In this document: piece after piece, positions 6,203 to 15,745 of the stretch
Numbering within the stretch: position 1 is the stretch's first letter
How the letters are laid out: every line of letters begins with the position of its first letter
The notes under the pieces: model-generated
The model's input: the letters and a program-made list of their open reading frames with translations, nothing else
What the model was told of the DNA's origin: nothing
Database searches by the model: none
NCBI RefSeq assembly: GCF_009696045.1
Contig: NZ_VUMT01000011.1
Span: 1 to 64,000, forward strand
Length of the DNA: 64,000 nt
Source: Velocimicrobium porci
GTDB taxonomy: Bacteria > Bacillota > Clostridia > Lachnospirales > Lachnospiraceae
Reading direction: 5' to 3'
Made by a program: the position numbers and the translations under genes

Positions 6203-9190
6203 TTAAAATAAATAAACATAATCCTCATAGACAGCTTTAATAAATTCTACAATCTCTTTTGGAACCAAAGTTTTTCTATCAAATCCAATCATATTCATAA
6301 TTTCATTTCCAAGTCTTACTTTAAATACTTTATTTTCTTTATCAAGTAGAACAAATCCTTGATTTTCACTATGATACATATCTTCTTCTGTTCTAAATAA
6401 AGTGAATTTATCTTTATATGGTGCACTGCTGTATGGGCAGAAACTCATACAGTTTCCACATTCATTACACATTCTGTCTACATGAAGAACCTGTGCCATC
6501 TTTCTTCCAGGTACTTGAATCGAAACATTGGCTCTATTTGGACATACATCAACACAGTTTTCACATACGCCAGAACATACAAGGCAGCGCTCACTTTCAG
6601 TTGTAGCTGGATTAGCATCCAGTATAATACCTTTCTTTGCATAAAGTTCTTCCGGATTTCGCTCATCTTCCTGCTCACATTTTACTGATTTTTGAAGAAC
6701 CGCTTCTGCTGCCTTCATACCATCACGAATTGCCTCTACAACCGTAGCAGGACCATTTAATCCATCACCCGCAACATAAACCTGTTCTATATTTGTCATA
6801 AGGTTTTCATCTACAATTGGACAGCCTTTCTTATTTGTCACAATACGATTTGCCTCATAAAATTCTTTATCTGTTTTTTCTCCAACCGCCGCAATTACTG
6901 TATCTGCCGGAATTTCTACCACTTCTTCTGTTTCGATTGGTTTTCTTCTTCCAGAAGCATCCATATCACCAAGCTCTACTTTATGGCAAATTAATACACC
7001 ATTTTCCACTTTAACCGGTGCAAGCAAATCTTTAAATTCCACACCGTCTTTTTCTGCAAGTAATAATTCCTCTTCTTCTGCAGGCATATAGCGTTTTGTT
7101 CTTCTATATACAAGATAAACATGTTCCACACCATCCGTAGCCTTTGCAGCTCTTGCCGTGTCCATTGCTGTATTACCGCCACCGATTACTACTACGTTTT
7201 TACCAATCGATACATGTCCTTCTTTTTTCTTGAACTCTTCTAAAAACGCAAGTGCATTTACTGTTTTGCCACTTTCTAAACGGATATTTCCTTCTTTGGA
7301 AGCACCAAGTGCAAGAATTACTGTATCATACCCCATTTTCTTAACTTCTTCTACTGAAGTAACCAAAGAATTCGTCTTAACTTCTACACCCATTGCCTTA
7401 ACAAGTTCAATGTCTTTCTCAATGTCCTCGGTAGGTATACGGAACTTAGGAATCACATGTTTAATTACACCGCCAAGAGAATCTTTACGTTCAAATATAG
7501 TTGTCTGCTTTCCGCCTCTTGCTAAGAAATAGGCTGCTGCAAGTCCTGCAGGACCACCACCAATAACAGCGGCTTTCCCTTTCTCTGTAACATCCGGCTT
7601 TTGAAGTTTTTTCATAAATGCTTCATATCCGCCTTTTGCCGCTTCCAACTTTGTTTCCCTGATATGTACCGGTTCTTCATAGAAATTACGAGTACATTTA
7701 CTCATGCATCTGTGAGCACAAATCGTACCTGTAATAAATGGAAGTGGATTTTTCTCCGTAATTACTTCCAATGCTTCTTCGTATTTTCCTTCTGCTGTCA
7801 ATTTCATATAAGTGGTAATATCCTGATGAATTGGACATCCTTCCTTACATGGTGCAACAAAACAGTCCATAAGAGGTACTTCTTTTTTCATCTTTCTGGA
7901 TGGCAATGGTTTTACCGCCTTCGTATGATATGGGTTTGTCAAAGAGTCTGTCTGAAGCTCTCGGACCGCTTTCTTATCAACCCGTTCAAATGGTTTATAT
8001 TCTGATTTTGCAAGCAATTCTCCAATCTGTACCATACGACCATATCCACCTGGCTTTAATACTGTCGTTGCAACTGTAATTGGCCAGATTCCCGCTTCGA
8101 AAATCTGCTTAATATTATGGTAATCGGCACCACCGGAATAAGAAATTCTTAGCTTGCCGTCAAATTCTTCCGAAAGCTTTGCAGCCAAAGCAATTGACAA
8201 TGGATATAAAGAACGTCCTGACATGTACATTTCTTCTCCCGGAAGTTCATTTTGTTTTACATCAACCGGGAATGTATTTGTAATCTTAACACCAAAGCTC
8301 AATTTTTTATCATCTGCAAGGCTTTGAAGACGTTTCAGCATTGGAATTGCATCTTCATATTGTAAATCATCCTTAAAATGAAAATCACCAAATGCAACAT
8401 AATCATAACCCATTTCATCCATTGTTTTTCTTGCAAACTCATAACCTAACAATGTTGGATTACATTTTATAAATGTATTTAAATGTTTTTCTGTCAAAAG
8501 ATAAGTTGCAATCTTTTCAATTTCTTCCGGAGGGCATCCATGAAGTGTAGATAATGTAATTGAATTACATATATTTGCTGTAATTGCTTCTATATCCTCT
8601 TTTGTCACTTTTTCAAATTTGTCTATATATTTTAATGCTGTTTCTTTACATTCTTTAAAAATGGCTGTCTGGGAAGCGTCTTTTAAGCCTTCGATAAAAT
8701 CATCAATTTTCTTTGTCTGGATTCCTTTTAAATCATATCCAACGCTCATATTAAACATAAAGCCATCTGGAGAGCCTAAACCGAACTCCTTTGAAATCAT
8801 TTTCAAAATGAACCATGCTTTTACGTATTCAGCAAATGCGTCCTGTACCCGGAGTTCTGTTGACCATTCTACATTATAACATTCATCATCTGCCTTAATA
8901 CATGGCTTATTGACTGGTAAATCCTCACCATCCAACTCCTGAACTGTCTTTAATTCGAAAAATCTGCTTCCTGCATAGTAAGCAGCGACTATATTTTGTG
9001 TTAACTGTGTATTTGGACCTGCTGCCGGACCAAATGGTGTTTCTATTTTTTCATCAAATAACGATAATTTCTTATTTTGATCTGCAACAAAAGGTTTATG
9101 TACTCCAAATACTGTACCATACTTTTTATGTTCCTCTAAAATCCAATCTAATAAATCCTCAAAAGGAATTGGTGTCATAATATCACTCAT
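6203..9190 (-). CDS. ygfK: YgfK: selenium-linked FeS/flavin oxidoreductase
   Basis: A 995-residue multidomain redox enzyme. Residues ~1-430 resemble a dihydroorotate/dihydropyrimidine dehydrogenase-type barrel. Next come cysteine clusters APCKEGCPIHQD (~450) and CAHRCMSKC (~497) of the GltD/DPD FeS type. A two-dinucleotide fold follows (VIGGGPAGLAAA ~545; VVIGGGNTAMDTA ~675). Last are two ferredoxin-like clusters, CLVCSGVCENCVDVCPNRA and CNECGNCMSFCPYS (~880-945). This is the YgfK architecture seen in selenium-dependent molybdenum-hydroxylase genomes and in urate-degrading gut bacteria. It probably passes electrons from NAD(P)H to a purine-derived substrate (inference). Its start codon is tucked behind an unusual leader with an upstream ORF. 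Confidence 0.9.
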   Translation of the reverse strand: MSDIMTPIPFEDLLDWILEEHKKYGTVFGVHKPFVADQNKKLSLFDEKIETPFGPAAGPNTQLTQNIVAAYYAGSRFFELKTVQELDGEDLPVNKPCIKADDECYNVEWSTELRVQDAFAEYVKAWFILKMISKEFGLGSPDGFMFNMSVGYDLKGIQTKKIDDFIEGLKDASQTAIFKECKETALKYIDKFEKVTKEDIEAITANICNSITLSTLHGCPPEEIEKIATYLLTEKHLNTFIKCNPTLLGYEFARKTMDEMGYDYVAFGDFHFKDDLQYEDAIPMLKRLQSLADDKKLSFGVKITNTFPVDVKQNELPGEEMYMSGRSLYPLSIALAAKLSEEFDGKLRISYSGGADYHNIKQIFEAGIWPITVATTVLKPGGYGRMVQIGELLAKSEYKPFERVDKKAVRELQTDSLTNPYHTKAVKPLPSRKMKKEVPLMDCFVAPCKEGCPIHQDITTYMKLTAEGKYEEALEVITEKNPLPFITGTICAHRCMSKCTRNFYEEPVHIRETKLEAAKGGYEAFMKKLQKPDVTEKGKAAVIGGGPAGLAAAYFLARGGKQTTIFERKDSLGGVIKHVIPKFRIPTEDIEKDIELVKAMGVEVKTNSLVTSVEEVKKMGYDTVILALGASKEGNIRLESGKTVNALAFLEEFKKKEGHVSIGKNVVVIGGGNTAMDTARAAKATDGVEHVYLVYRRTKRYMPAEEEELLLAEKDGVEFKDLLAPVKVENGVLICHKVELGDMDASGRRKPIETEEVVEIPADTVIAAVGEKTDKEFYEANRIVTNKKGCPIVDENLMTNIEQVYVAGDGLNGPATVVEAIRDGMKAAEAVLQKSVKCEQEDERNPEELYAKKGIILDANPATTESERCLVCSGVCENCVDVCPNRANVSIQVPGRKMAQVLHVDRMCNECGNCMSFCPYSSAPYKDKFTLFRTEEDMYHSENQGFVLLDKENKVFKVRLGNEIMNMIGFDRKTLVPKEIVEFIKAVYEDYVYLF

Positions 9191-9300
9191 TTTTTCTACC
9201 CATGCATATCACAAGTCTGCTTGCGATACTGCCCAAATACAAGAGATTGAAAGAACGGGCATTGCATATTTCCTTTCTTTTTTATTTCTTTCAATCTTTC
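9191..9300 (-). promoter_or_regulatory. ygfK leader: stem + upstream ORF element related to the asnS leader
   Basis: On the minus strand an 11-bp stem forms from GATTGAAAGAA (9286-9296) and TTCTTTCAATC (9245-9255). Its loop holds AGAAAGGA, the ATG of a short ORF and the first half of a TGCCC/GGGCA pairing (second half 9230-9234). The ATATGCATGGGTA block (9197-9209) then abuts the ygfK start. The same blocks occur in the same order before asnS at 59826-59929. The class of RNA is unknown to me; leader-peptide or ligand-controlled initiation are both possible. It lies between ssnA and ygfK, so it would tune ygfK separately from ssnA. Confidence 0.65.
9196..9267 (-). CDS. Leader peptide uORF of ygfK (23 aa)
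   Basis: ATG 9267 follows AAGAAAGGAAAT, a good ribosome site, and the frame ends in TAG five bases before the ygfK ATG. The peptide begins MQCPFFQ, matching MHCPFFQ at the start of the uORF before asnS. The ygfK start itself has only GGG as a ribosome-site core, so its translation may depend on ribosomes finishing this ORF. Translation of codons 4-7 would melt the leader stem. Confidence 0.55.
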   Translation of the reverse strand: MQCPFFQSLVFGQYRKQTCDMHG

Positions 9301-9320
9301 TCACTAGTGCACTGGCATAT

Positions 9321-10655
9321 CTATCTATTGTTAATTTTTGTCCAAAGTTTTAAAGCTTCTTCTCTTACTTTCGCCATTGCTTCTTCTTCATCAATCTGTG
9401 TCAATTTACGGTCTTTCATCAATACCTTTCCATTTGCAACTGTTGTAACGATACTTCTTCCCTGCATTCCAAATAGAATATGACTATTAATATTGTCTTT
9501 TGTCATTGGAGTTAATGGAATATAATCAGAAATAATTACGTCTGCTGCCGCACCCTCTTTTATAATGCCAACAGGGCGCTTGAAATAACGATTTGCAATT
9601 TTAGCATTTCCTTCAAATAACATTGCAGGTACTTCTCCCCACGCTGCATTGGCATCGCATAAATGATGTTTATGAAGTACATTTGCAACCTTATAAGATT
9701 CTGTCATATCATGTGTATAACCATCCGTTCCAAGGCCTGTTACTATACCATGATGGAAAATTTCCATCGTAGGAGGGCATCCACAAGCATTTCCCATATT
9801 GGATTCCGGATTATGTACTACCATAGTATCTGTTTCTTTTAAGACATCCATCTCATGCTTATTCACATAGATACAATGAGCAGCCAATGTCTTTTCTCCT
9901 AAAATATTCATATCCATCAAACGGTCAATAATTCTTTTTCCATGCTTATGTAAAGAATCATATAAATCTTCAATTCCTTCTGCCACATGAATATGATATC
10001 CAACTTCATCCGGCTTATGCTCCGCACAATATTCAAGTGTCTTATCAGACAGTGTAAACGAAGCATGAAGTCCCATCATACCGGCTATCATATCAGAATC
10101 ATCTTTTAAGGCATGCTTAATAAATGCTTCATTTTCTTTTACTGCCTGTTTCATCTTTTCTTCCCCATCACGGTCAGATACTTCATAACACAGACAGCTC
10201 TTGATTCCTGTTTGCTTTGCTGCTTCTTCAATTGTAAACAAACTGTCTGTAATTGCCCCATAACTTGCATGGTGGTCAAATACTGTTGTAACTCCGTTCT
10301 TAATACTGTCAATATATGTGGCAATTGCACTTTGTTTTACCTGTTCCAGTGTAAGATTCCGGTCAATTGTCCACCACATGCCATCTAAGATATCCAGGAA
10401 ACCATTTGGATCATATCCTTTAATTGATAATCCTCTTGCCATTGCACTATAAATATGCTCATGTGCATTGATAAATCCAGGCATAATAACACCGCCCTTA
10501 GCATCAATATATTCTGCCTCAGGATATGCTTCTTTTAACTCCTTCGTTGTTCCTACTTTCTTAATCAAGTCATTTTCGATGAATACTGCACCATTTTCGA
10601 TGAATGGATTTGTATTATCTCTAGTTACTAAACGTCCATTCCCAATCAATAACAT
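9321..10655 (-). CDS. ssnA: SsnA-type aminohydrolase
   Basis: A 444-residue amidohydrolase of the guanine/S-adenosylhomocysteine-deaminase branch. Metal motifs are NAHEHIYSAMARG (~60), LHASFTLSD (~198), HIHVAEG (~225), AHCIYV (~262) and GLGTDGYTHD (~313). SsnA is the 'selenium metabolism' aminohydrolase found beside ygfK and xdh in many bacteria, and here it is first in the minus-strand set ssnA-ygfK-ridA-hyuA. ATG 10655 has AGAAGGAGAA. It is probably cytosolic and removes an amino group from, or opens, a purine-like ring; the precise reaction is not readable. Its promoter region carries a near-perfect palindrome at 10721-10739. Confidence 0.9.
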   Translation of the reverse strand: MLLIGNGRLVTRDNTNPFIENGAVFIENDLIKKVGTTKELKEAYPEAEYIDAKGGVIMPGFINAHEHIYSAMARGLSIKGYDPNGFLDILDGMWWTIDRNLTLEQVKQSAIATYIDSIKNGVTTVFDHHASYGAITDSLFTIEEAAKQTGIKSCLCYEVSDRDGEEKMKQAVKENEAFIKHALKDDSDMIAGMMGLHASFTLSDKTLEYCAEHKPDEVGYHIHVAEGIEDLYDSLHKHGKRIIDRLMDMNILGEKTLAAHCIYVNKHEMDVLKETDTMVVHNPESNMGNACGCPPTMEIFHHGIVTGLGTDGYTHDMTESYKVANVLHKHHLCDANAAWGEVPAMLFEGNAKIANRYFKRPVGIIKEGAAADVIISDYIPLTPMTKDNINSHILFGMQGRSIVTTVANGKVLMKDRKLTQIDEEEAMAKVREEALKLWTKINNR

Positions 10656-10999
10656 AGTTCTCTTCTCCTTCTTTTATCTTTTTTCAACCTCTTAACCAGT
10701 AACCTTATGGTCTGCATATTAACTAAAAATTTTTTAGTTTTTTTCAACATTTTAAAATTCTGTCTTGTTATTAGCCGCTTTTCTACAAAACACCATATAA
10801 ATTCCCCAAAATCAGCTTCATATAGCATCATATTTTGTAGTATCTATATAATAAGTCTAACACTAGAAATAAGAGTTTGCAAGCAAAAAATACAAAAATT
10901 TTTAGGTAATCAAAAAAAAATTGTAAAAAAGTCTTGATTTTCGATTTTTTTATGATATGATGGAATTAGAATAAACCTCTCGCGAAAGGAAGATATTCA
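10656..10999. promoter_or_regulatory. Divergent control region ssnA / YheO-type regulator
   Basis: 344 bases without a gene separate the two halves of the purine island. They hold a palindrome AACTAAAAA-T-TTTTTAGTT (10721-10739) on the ssnA side. ACAAAAATTTTTAGGT (10893-10908) and a promoter-like TTGATT-16-TATGAT (10934-10961) lie on the regulator side. The motif resembles sequences before the permease and xdh genes. Confidence 0.6.
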
Positions 11000-11644
11000 A
11001 TGAAAACGTTAGATTACCTAAAACAATTGGCACACGGAATTGCCTTACAGTTTGGTCCGAATTGTGAAGTTGTAATACATGATTTGACCGTAGAACATCT
11101 TGAAAGTTCTGTGGCATATATCGAAAATGGCCAGATATCCAACCGTACTATAGGAGACGGACCATCTCATGTAGTATTAGAGGCCACCAAAAAAGACTCG
11201 AATGAATTAGAAGACCGTTATCGGTATCTCACCCGTACCAAAGATGGTCGAATTCTTCAGTCCAGTACCATGTATATCCGAGGCAAAAACAATAAAATTG
11301 ATTACATTTTCTGTGTCAATTATGATATTACCGGATTACTTGCAGCAGAAAGTGCAGTAAAATCCATACTTGCTACGGAAGTTCCATCTAATAAAGGAGA
11401 TTTACCTGAAAAAATCACCCAGAATGTAAACGACCTTTTAGATGATTTAATTGAACAATCCGTTGCCATGATTGGAAAACCTGTCGCTTTGATGACAAAA
11501 GATGAAAAGGTTGCCGCAATTAATTTTCTAAATGATGCAGGTGCTTTCTTAATTACAAAATCCGGTGATAAAGTTTCTAACTATTTTGGTATTTCCAAAT
11601 ATACTTTATATAGTTATATAGATGTGAAAAAATCGGACAAATAA
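11000..11644 (+). CDS. YheO/DauR-type transcriptional regulator
   Basis: 214 residues with two parts. A YheO-type PAS-like sensor domain covers ~5-115 (GIALQFGPNCEVVIHDL at the start). A C-terminal helix-turn-helix covers ~165-210 (FLNDAGAFLITKSGD..VSNYFGISKYTLYSYI). Such regulators control amino-acid or small-molecule catabolic genes. It heads the plus-strand set dpaL-ygeY-ygeW with 16 nt to dpaL, so it very probably regulates the island. Start ATG 11000 has AAAGGAAG. Effector unknown. Confidence 0.85.
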   Translation: MKTLDYLKQLAHGIALQFGPNCEVVIHDLTVEHLESSVAYIENGQISNRTIGDGPSHVVLEATKKDSNELEDRYRYLTRTKDGRILQSSTMYIRGKNNKIDYIFCVNYDITGLLAAESAVKSILATEVPSNKGDLPEKITQNVNDLLDDLIEQSVAMIGKPVALMTKDEKVAAINFLNDAGAFLITKSGDKVSNYFGISKYTLYSYIDVKKSDK

Positions 11645-11660
11645 GGAGGCTATTCTTTCA

Positions 11661-12866
11661 ATGAAAGATATATTATGGGTTGCAAACGAAATGCCTAAAA
11701 GCGATGACAGACAACTTAGCGTCATGGCTTTAGACGAAATCAAAAAAGCTAGAACTTTCCATGAGAGTTTTCCTCAATATAAGAAAACTCCTTTGGTAAA
11801 ATTAGAAGAAATGGCAAATTATTTAGGCTTAAAGGAAGTATACATAAAAGACGAATCTTACCGTTTTGGTCTAAACGCATTTAAAGTATTGGGAGGCTCT
11901 TTTGCAATGGCAAAATACATTGCAAAGCAGACGGGAAAAGATGTATCTGAACTTCCTTATAATGTGTTGACTTCGAAAGAATTAAGAGAAGAATTCGGTC
12001 AGGCAACTTTCTTTACTGCTACCGATGGAAATCACGGACGTGGTGTTGCATGGGCAGCGAATAAATTGGGACAAAAGGCTGTTGTATTTATGCCAAAGGG
12101 TTCTACACAGACAAGACTCAAAAACATCCAGAAAGAAGGAGCAACAGCTACAATTGAAGAAGTCAACTATGATGACTGTGTTCGTATGGCTGCAAAAGCT
12201 GCAAGTGAAACTCCAAATGGTGTTGTTGTTCAAGATACTGCATGGGATGGCTACGAAGAAATTCCGGCATGGATTATGCAAGGTTACGGAACTATGGCAA
12301 TGGAAGCAAATGAACAATTAGAAGAAGCCGGATGTGAACGTCCAACTCATGTATTTGTTCAGGCAGGTGTTGGTTCTTTAGCCGGTGCTGTAACCGGATA
12401 TTTTGTAAACCGTTATCCTGATAATCCACCAAAAATCGTTGTCGTAGAGGCCGAGGCTGCTGCCTGTCTTTATAAAGGTGCTGCCGCAAAAGATGGTAAT
12501 TTAAGAATTGTAGACGGTGATATGGTTACAATCATGGCTGGACTTGCCTGTGGTGAACCAAATACGATTTCATGGGATATCTTAAAGAATCATGTCGATG
12601 TATTTGTATCTGCTCCAGACTGGGTTGCAGCAAAAGGAATGAGAATGTCAGCTGCTCCACTAAAAGGTGACTCAAGTATTGTTTCCGGTGAATCCGGTGC
12701 TGCTCCATTCGGACTTCTTACAAGCATTATGACAATGGACAAATACAAAGACTTAAAAGAATATTTAGGTCTGGACAAAGATTCGAGAGTATTATGTTTC
12801 TCTACGGAGGGTGATACAGACCCTGACCGTTATAAAGAGATTGTTTGGGAAGGTAAACAATATTAA
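11661..12866 (+). CDS. dpaL: Diaminopropionate ammonia-lyase (YgeX)
   Basis: A 401-residue fold-type II PLP enzyme that converts 2,3-diaminopropionate to pyruvate and two ammonia. The PLP lysine lies in SYRFGLNAFKVLGGS (~72-86). FTATDGNHGRGVAWAA (~118) is the phosphate/substrate loop, and VQAGVGSLAGAVTG (~233) and FSTEGDTDPD (~385) complete the active site. Length fits the family. It is translated from a strong AAGGAGG site directly behind the regulator. In the purine/urate island it would supply the carbon-to-pyruvate and nitrogen-release step, as proposed for gut bacteria carrying this cluster (established association; flux here inferred). Confidence 0.95.
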   Translation: MKDILWVANEMPKSDDRQLSVMALDEIKKARTFHESFPQYKKTPLVKLEEMANYLGLKEVYIKDESYRFGLNAFKVLGGSFAMAKYIAKQTGKDVSELPYNVLTSKELREEFGQATFFTATDGNHGRGVAWAANKLGQKAVVFMPKGSTQTRLKNIQKEGATATIEEVNYDDCVRMAAKAASETPNGVVVQDTAWDGYEEIPAWIMQGYGTMAMEANEQLEEAGCERPTHVFVQAGVGSLAGAVTGYFVNRYPDNPPKIVVVEAEAAACLYKGAAAKDGNLRIVDGDMVTIMAGLACGEPNTISWDILKNHVDVFVSAPDWVAAKGMRMSAAPLKGDSSIVSGESGAAPFGLLTSIMTMDKYKDLKEYLGLDKDSRVLCFSTEGDTDPDRYKEIVWEGKQY

Positions 12867-12921
12867 TTCAAAAACTGCAAAGAAATAAAAAGTGAATGAG
12901 ATGTATTAGGAGGTAAACATA

Positions 12922-14232
12922 ATGGATTTTGATAAAATTAAAACTGCCGCTGAAAATTACAAAGCAGACATGACAAAATTTTTAAGGGATTTAGTAAAAA
13001 TTCCTGGTGAAAGCTGTGATGAAAAAGGTCACATCGACCGCATTGCAGAAGAGATGAAAAAATTAGAATTCAATAAAGTTGAAATTGATCCAATGGGTAA
13101 CGTTTTAGGTTATATGGGAACCGGAAAAACTTTAATCGGCTTTGATGCTCATATTGATACGGTTGGAATCGGTAATAAAGATAACTGGAATTTTGATCCA
13201 TACGAAGGTTTTGAGAGTGAAACAGAAATCGGTGGTCGTGGAACAAGCGATCAATTAGGTGGTATCGTATCTGCTGTATACGGTGCAAAAATTATGAAAG
13301 ATTTAAATCTATTAACTGATAAATACACTGTATTAGTAACCGGTACTGTACAGGAGGAAGACTGTGATGGTCTTTGCTGGCAATATATTATCAATGAAGA
13401 TAAAGTCAGACCAGAATTTGTTGTATCAACAGAACCTACTGACGGCGGCATCTACCGTGGACAACGTGGACGTATGGAAATCCGCATTGATGTAAAAGGT
13501 GTTTCCTGCCATGGTTCTGCTCCTGAACGTGGTGATAACGCAATTTATAAAATGGCTGATATTCTTCAGGAAGTTCGTGCTTTAAATGAAAATGATGCCA
13601 AAGATTCTACTGAAATCAAAGGTCTAGTAAAAATGTTAGACGAAAAATATAACCCACAATGGAAGGAAGCAAGATTCTTAGGACGTGGTACTGTTACGAC
13701 TTCCCAGATTTTCTATACTTCACCTTCCCGTTGTGCTGTTGCAGACTCCTGTGCTGTTTCCTTAGACCGTCGTATGACTGCAGGTGAAACTTGGGAAAGC
13801 TGTTTAGACGAAATCCGTGCACTCCCTTCTGTTAAAAAATATGGCGATGATGTAACCGTTTCTATGTATGAATATGCACGTCCATCTTATAAAGGACTTA
13901 CTTATCCAATCGAATGTTATTTCCCAACATGGGTAATTCCGGAAGACCACCCTGTTACTTCCGCCTTAGAAGAAGCTTACAAAGGCTTGTATGGCGATAC
14001 CCGTACCGGAAATGCTGAAACAGAAGAAATGAGAAAAGCCCGTCCACTTACAGACAAATGGACATTCTCCACAAATGGTGTATCCATTATGGGTCGTAAC
14101 GAAATTCCTTGTATCGGATTTGGTCCTGGTGCAGAAGCACAGGCACATGCACCAAACGAAAAAACATGGAAAGATGATTTAGTAAGATGTGCAGCTGTTT
14201 ATGCAGCACTACCTACTTTATATTGTAAATAA
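12922..14232 (+). CDS. ygeY: YgeY-type M20 hydrolase
   Basis: 436 residues of the M20/ArgE-DapE metallohydrolase superfamily. Metal-binding motifs are [10 protein letters not shown] (~73), GTSDQLGG (~110) and [11 protein letters not shown] (~142); the catalytic Glu lies in EED. The dimerisation domain ([15 protein letters not shown]) starts around residue 195. It is the YgeY form associated with selenium/purine islands and probably cleaves an amide such as a ureido or formyl group of a ring-opened intermediate. 54 nt after dpaL, with AGGAGG; same transcript likely. Confidence 0.9.
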   Translation: MDFDKIKTAAENYKADMTKFLRDLVKIPGESCDEKGHIDRIAEEMKKLEFNKVEIDPMGNVLGYMGTGKTLIGFDAHIDTVGIGNKDNWNFDPYEGFESETEIGGRGTSDQLGGIVSAVYGAKIMKDLNLLTDKYTVLVTGTVQEEDCDGLCWQYIINEDKVRPEFVVSTEPTDGGIYRGQRGRMEIRIDVKGVSCHGSAPERGDNAIYKMADILQEVRALNENDAKDSTEIKGLVKMLDEKYNPQWKEARFLGRGTVTTSQIFYTSPSRCAVADSCAVSLDRRMTAGETWESCLDEIRALPSVKKYGDDVTVSMYEYARPSYKGLTYPIECYFPTWVIPEDHPVTSALEEAYKGLYGDTRTGNAETEEMRKARPLTDKWTFSTNGVSIMGRNEIPCIGFGPGAEAQAHAPNEKTWKDDLVRCAAVYAALPTLYCK

Positions 14233-14285
14233 TAAAACAAAAATAAAACGCTTATATTCTGTTAACATTAGTCGTAACTCTATTT

Positions 14286-14313
14286 ATGACTGCCTCCCCC
14301 AAAGGCAGTCATA
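14286..14313 (+). terminator. Hairpin after ygeY
   Basis: ATGACTGCCT pairs with AGGCAGTCAT around CCCCCAA. Only ATATC follows before an A-run, so it may be an RNA-stabilising or weak terminating hairpin within the operon. Confidence 0.45.
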
Positions 14314-14383
14314 TCAAAAAAAAAACTAACTAAAAATTTGACCGTAACAACAAAAGTGTAAAAAACATAAAGGAGATTAAAAT

Positions 14384-15577
14384 ATGAAAGCATTACAGGA
14401 TTATATCGATAAATTAAACGCTCTTAATTTTAAGGAAATGTACAATAACGATTTCTTCCTTACATGGGAAAAAACAGATGATGAACTGGAAGCTATCTGG
14501 ACAGTAGCTGATGCGCTTCGTTTTATGAGAGAAAATAATATTTCTACAAAAGTATTTGAAAGCGGACTTGGAATTTCTTTATTCCGTGACAACTCTACTC
14601 GTACACGTTTCTCTTTCGCTTCTGCCTGCAACCTTTTAGGTTTAGAAGTACAGGACTTAGACGAGGGAAAATCTCAAGTTGCACATGGTGAAACAGTACG
14701 TGAAACTGCCAACATGATTTCCTTCATGGCAGACGTTATCGGTATCCGTGATGATATGTATATTGGAAAAGGTAATAAATATATGCACGAAGTTGCTGAT
14801 TCCGTAGAACAAGGTCACAAAGATGGTATTTTAGAGCAAAGACCTACATTAGTAAACTTACAATGTGATATCGATCATCCTACACAATGTATGGCTGATA
14901 TGCTTCATATAATCCACGAATTTGGTGGAATTGAAAATTTAAAAGGCAAAAAACTTGCTATGACATGGGCATACTCCCCATCTTATGGTAAACCATTATC
15001 TGTTCCTCAAGGTGTTATAGGGCTGATGACACGTATGGGTATGGATGTTGTTCTTGCACATCCTGAAGGATATGAAGTTATGCCTGAAGTAGAAGAAGTT
15101 GCAAAGAAAAATGCAGAAGCTTCTGGCGGTACATTTACAAAGACAAACAATATGGCGGAAGCATTCAAAGACGCTGATATCGTATACCCTAAGAGCTGGG
15201 CTCCATTTGCTGCCATGGAGAAACGTACTGAATTATATGGTAATGGCGACTTTGACGGTATCGACAAGTTAGAAAAAGAATTATTAGCTCAAAACGCAAA
15301 ACATAAAGACTGGACTTGCAGCGAAGAATTAATGAAAACAACAAAAGACGGAAAAGCTCTTTACTTACACTGCCTACCTGCAGATATTACAGGCGTAAGC
15401 TGTGAAGAAGGTGAAGTAGATGCTTCCGTATTCGACCGCTACCGTGATCCATTATACAAAGAAGCAAGCTTCAAACCATACGTTATCGCAGCAATGATTT
15501 TCTTAAGCAAATTCGAGAATCCTCAAGAAATTCTTAAGAAATTAGAAGAAAAAGGAACTCCTAGAATATTCAAATAA
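14384..15577 (+). CDS. ygeW: Knotted carbamoyltransferase YgeW
   Basis: 397 residues of the aspartate/ornithine carbamoyltransferase superfamily, YgeW branch. The carbamoyl-phosphate motif is NSTRTRFSF (~68); HPTQCMADM (~174) and LYLHCLPAD (~329) are the amino-acid-side motifs. In catabolic direction such an enzyme can phosphorolyse a carbamoylated product to carbamoyl phosphate, allowing ATP formation through carbamate kinase, but no kinase lies in this window. AACTAAAAATTTG at 14328-14340 upstream resembles the island's operator motif. Ribosome site AAAGGAG; terminator follows at 15593. Confidence 0.92.
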   Translation: MKALQDYIDKLNALNFKEMYNNDFFLTWEKTDDELEAIWTVADALRFMRENNISTKVFESGLGISLFRDNSTRTRFSFASACNLLGLEVQDLDEGKSQVAHGETVRETANMISFMADVIGIRDDMYIGKGNKYMHEVADSVEQGHKDGILEQRPTLVNLQCDIDHPTQCMADMLHIIHEFGGIENLKGKKLAMTWAYSPSYGKPLSVPQGVIGLMTRMGMDVVLAHPEGYEVMPEVEEVAKKNAEASGGTFTKTNNMAEAFKDADIVYPKSWAPFAAMEKRTELYGNGDFDGIDKLEKELLAQNAKHKDWTCSEELMKTTKDGKALYLHCLPADITGVSCEEGEVDASVFDRYRDPLYKEASFKPYVIAAMIFLSKFENPQEILKKLEEKGTPRIFK

Positions 15578-15592
15578 ATAACATTTTTCAAG

Positions 15593-15638
15593 AAATCACC
15601 CAATCATTTTTAAATTTATAGAAATGATTGGGTGATTT
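15593..15638 (+). terminator. Strong terminator after ygeW
   Basis: AAATCACCCAATCATTT and AAATGATTGGGTGATTT form a perfect 17-bp stem followed by GTTTGT. It separates the purine operon from the BlaI/BlaR pair. Confidence 0.85.
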
Positions 15639-15658
15639 GTTTGTAAATTAATTTTCTC

Positions 15659-15720
15659 TTGACAAAGAGGTCTATAAGTTGTAGACTTAAATCAAACAAC
15701 AGGTCTATCATTTATAGACC
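15659..15720 (+). promoter_or_regulatory. blaI promoter with two BlaI-type operators
   Basis: TTGACA at 15659-15664 and TAGACT at 15682-15687 are 17 nt apart. Operator 1 (GTCTA...TAGAC, 15669-15688) lies between and over them. Operator 2, GGTCTAT-CATTT-ATAGACC (15702-15720), is a perfect 7-5-7 inverted repeat just after. This is the geometry of an autorepressed BlaI/MecI promoter. Confidence 0.85.
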
Positions 15721-15745
15721 TTAAAAAGATTAAAGGAGGATACCG

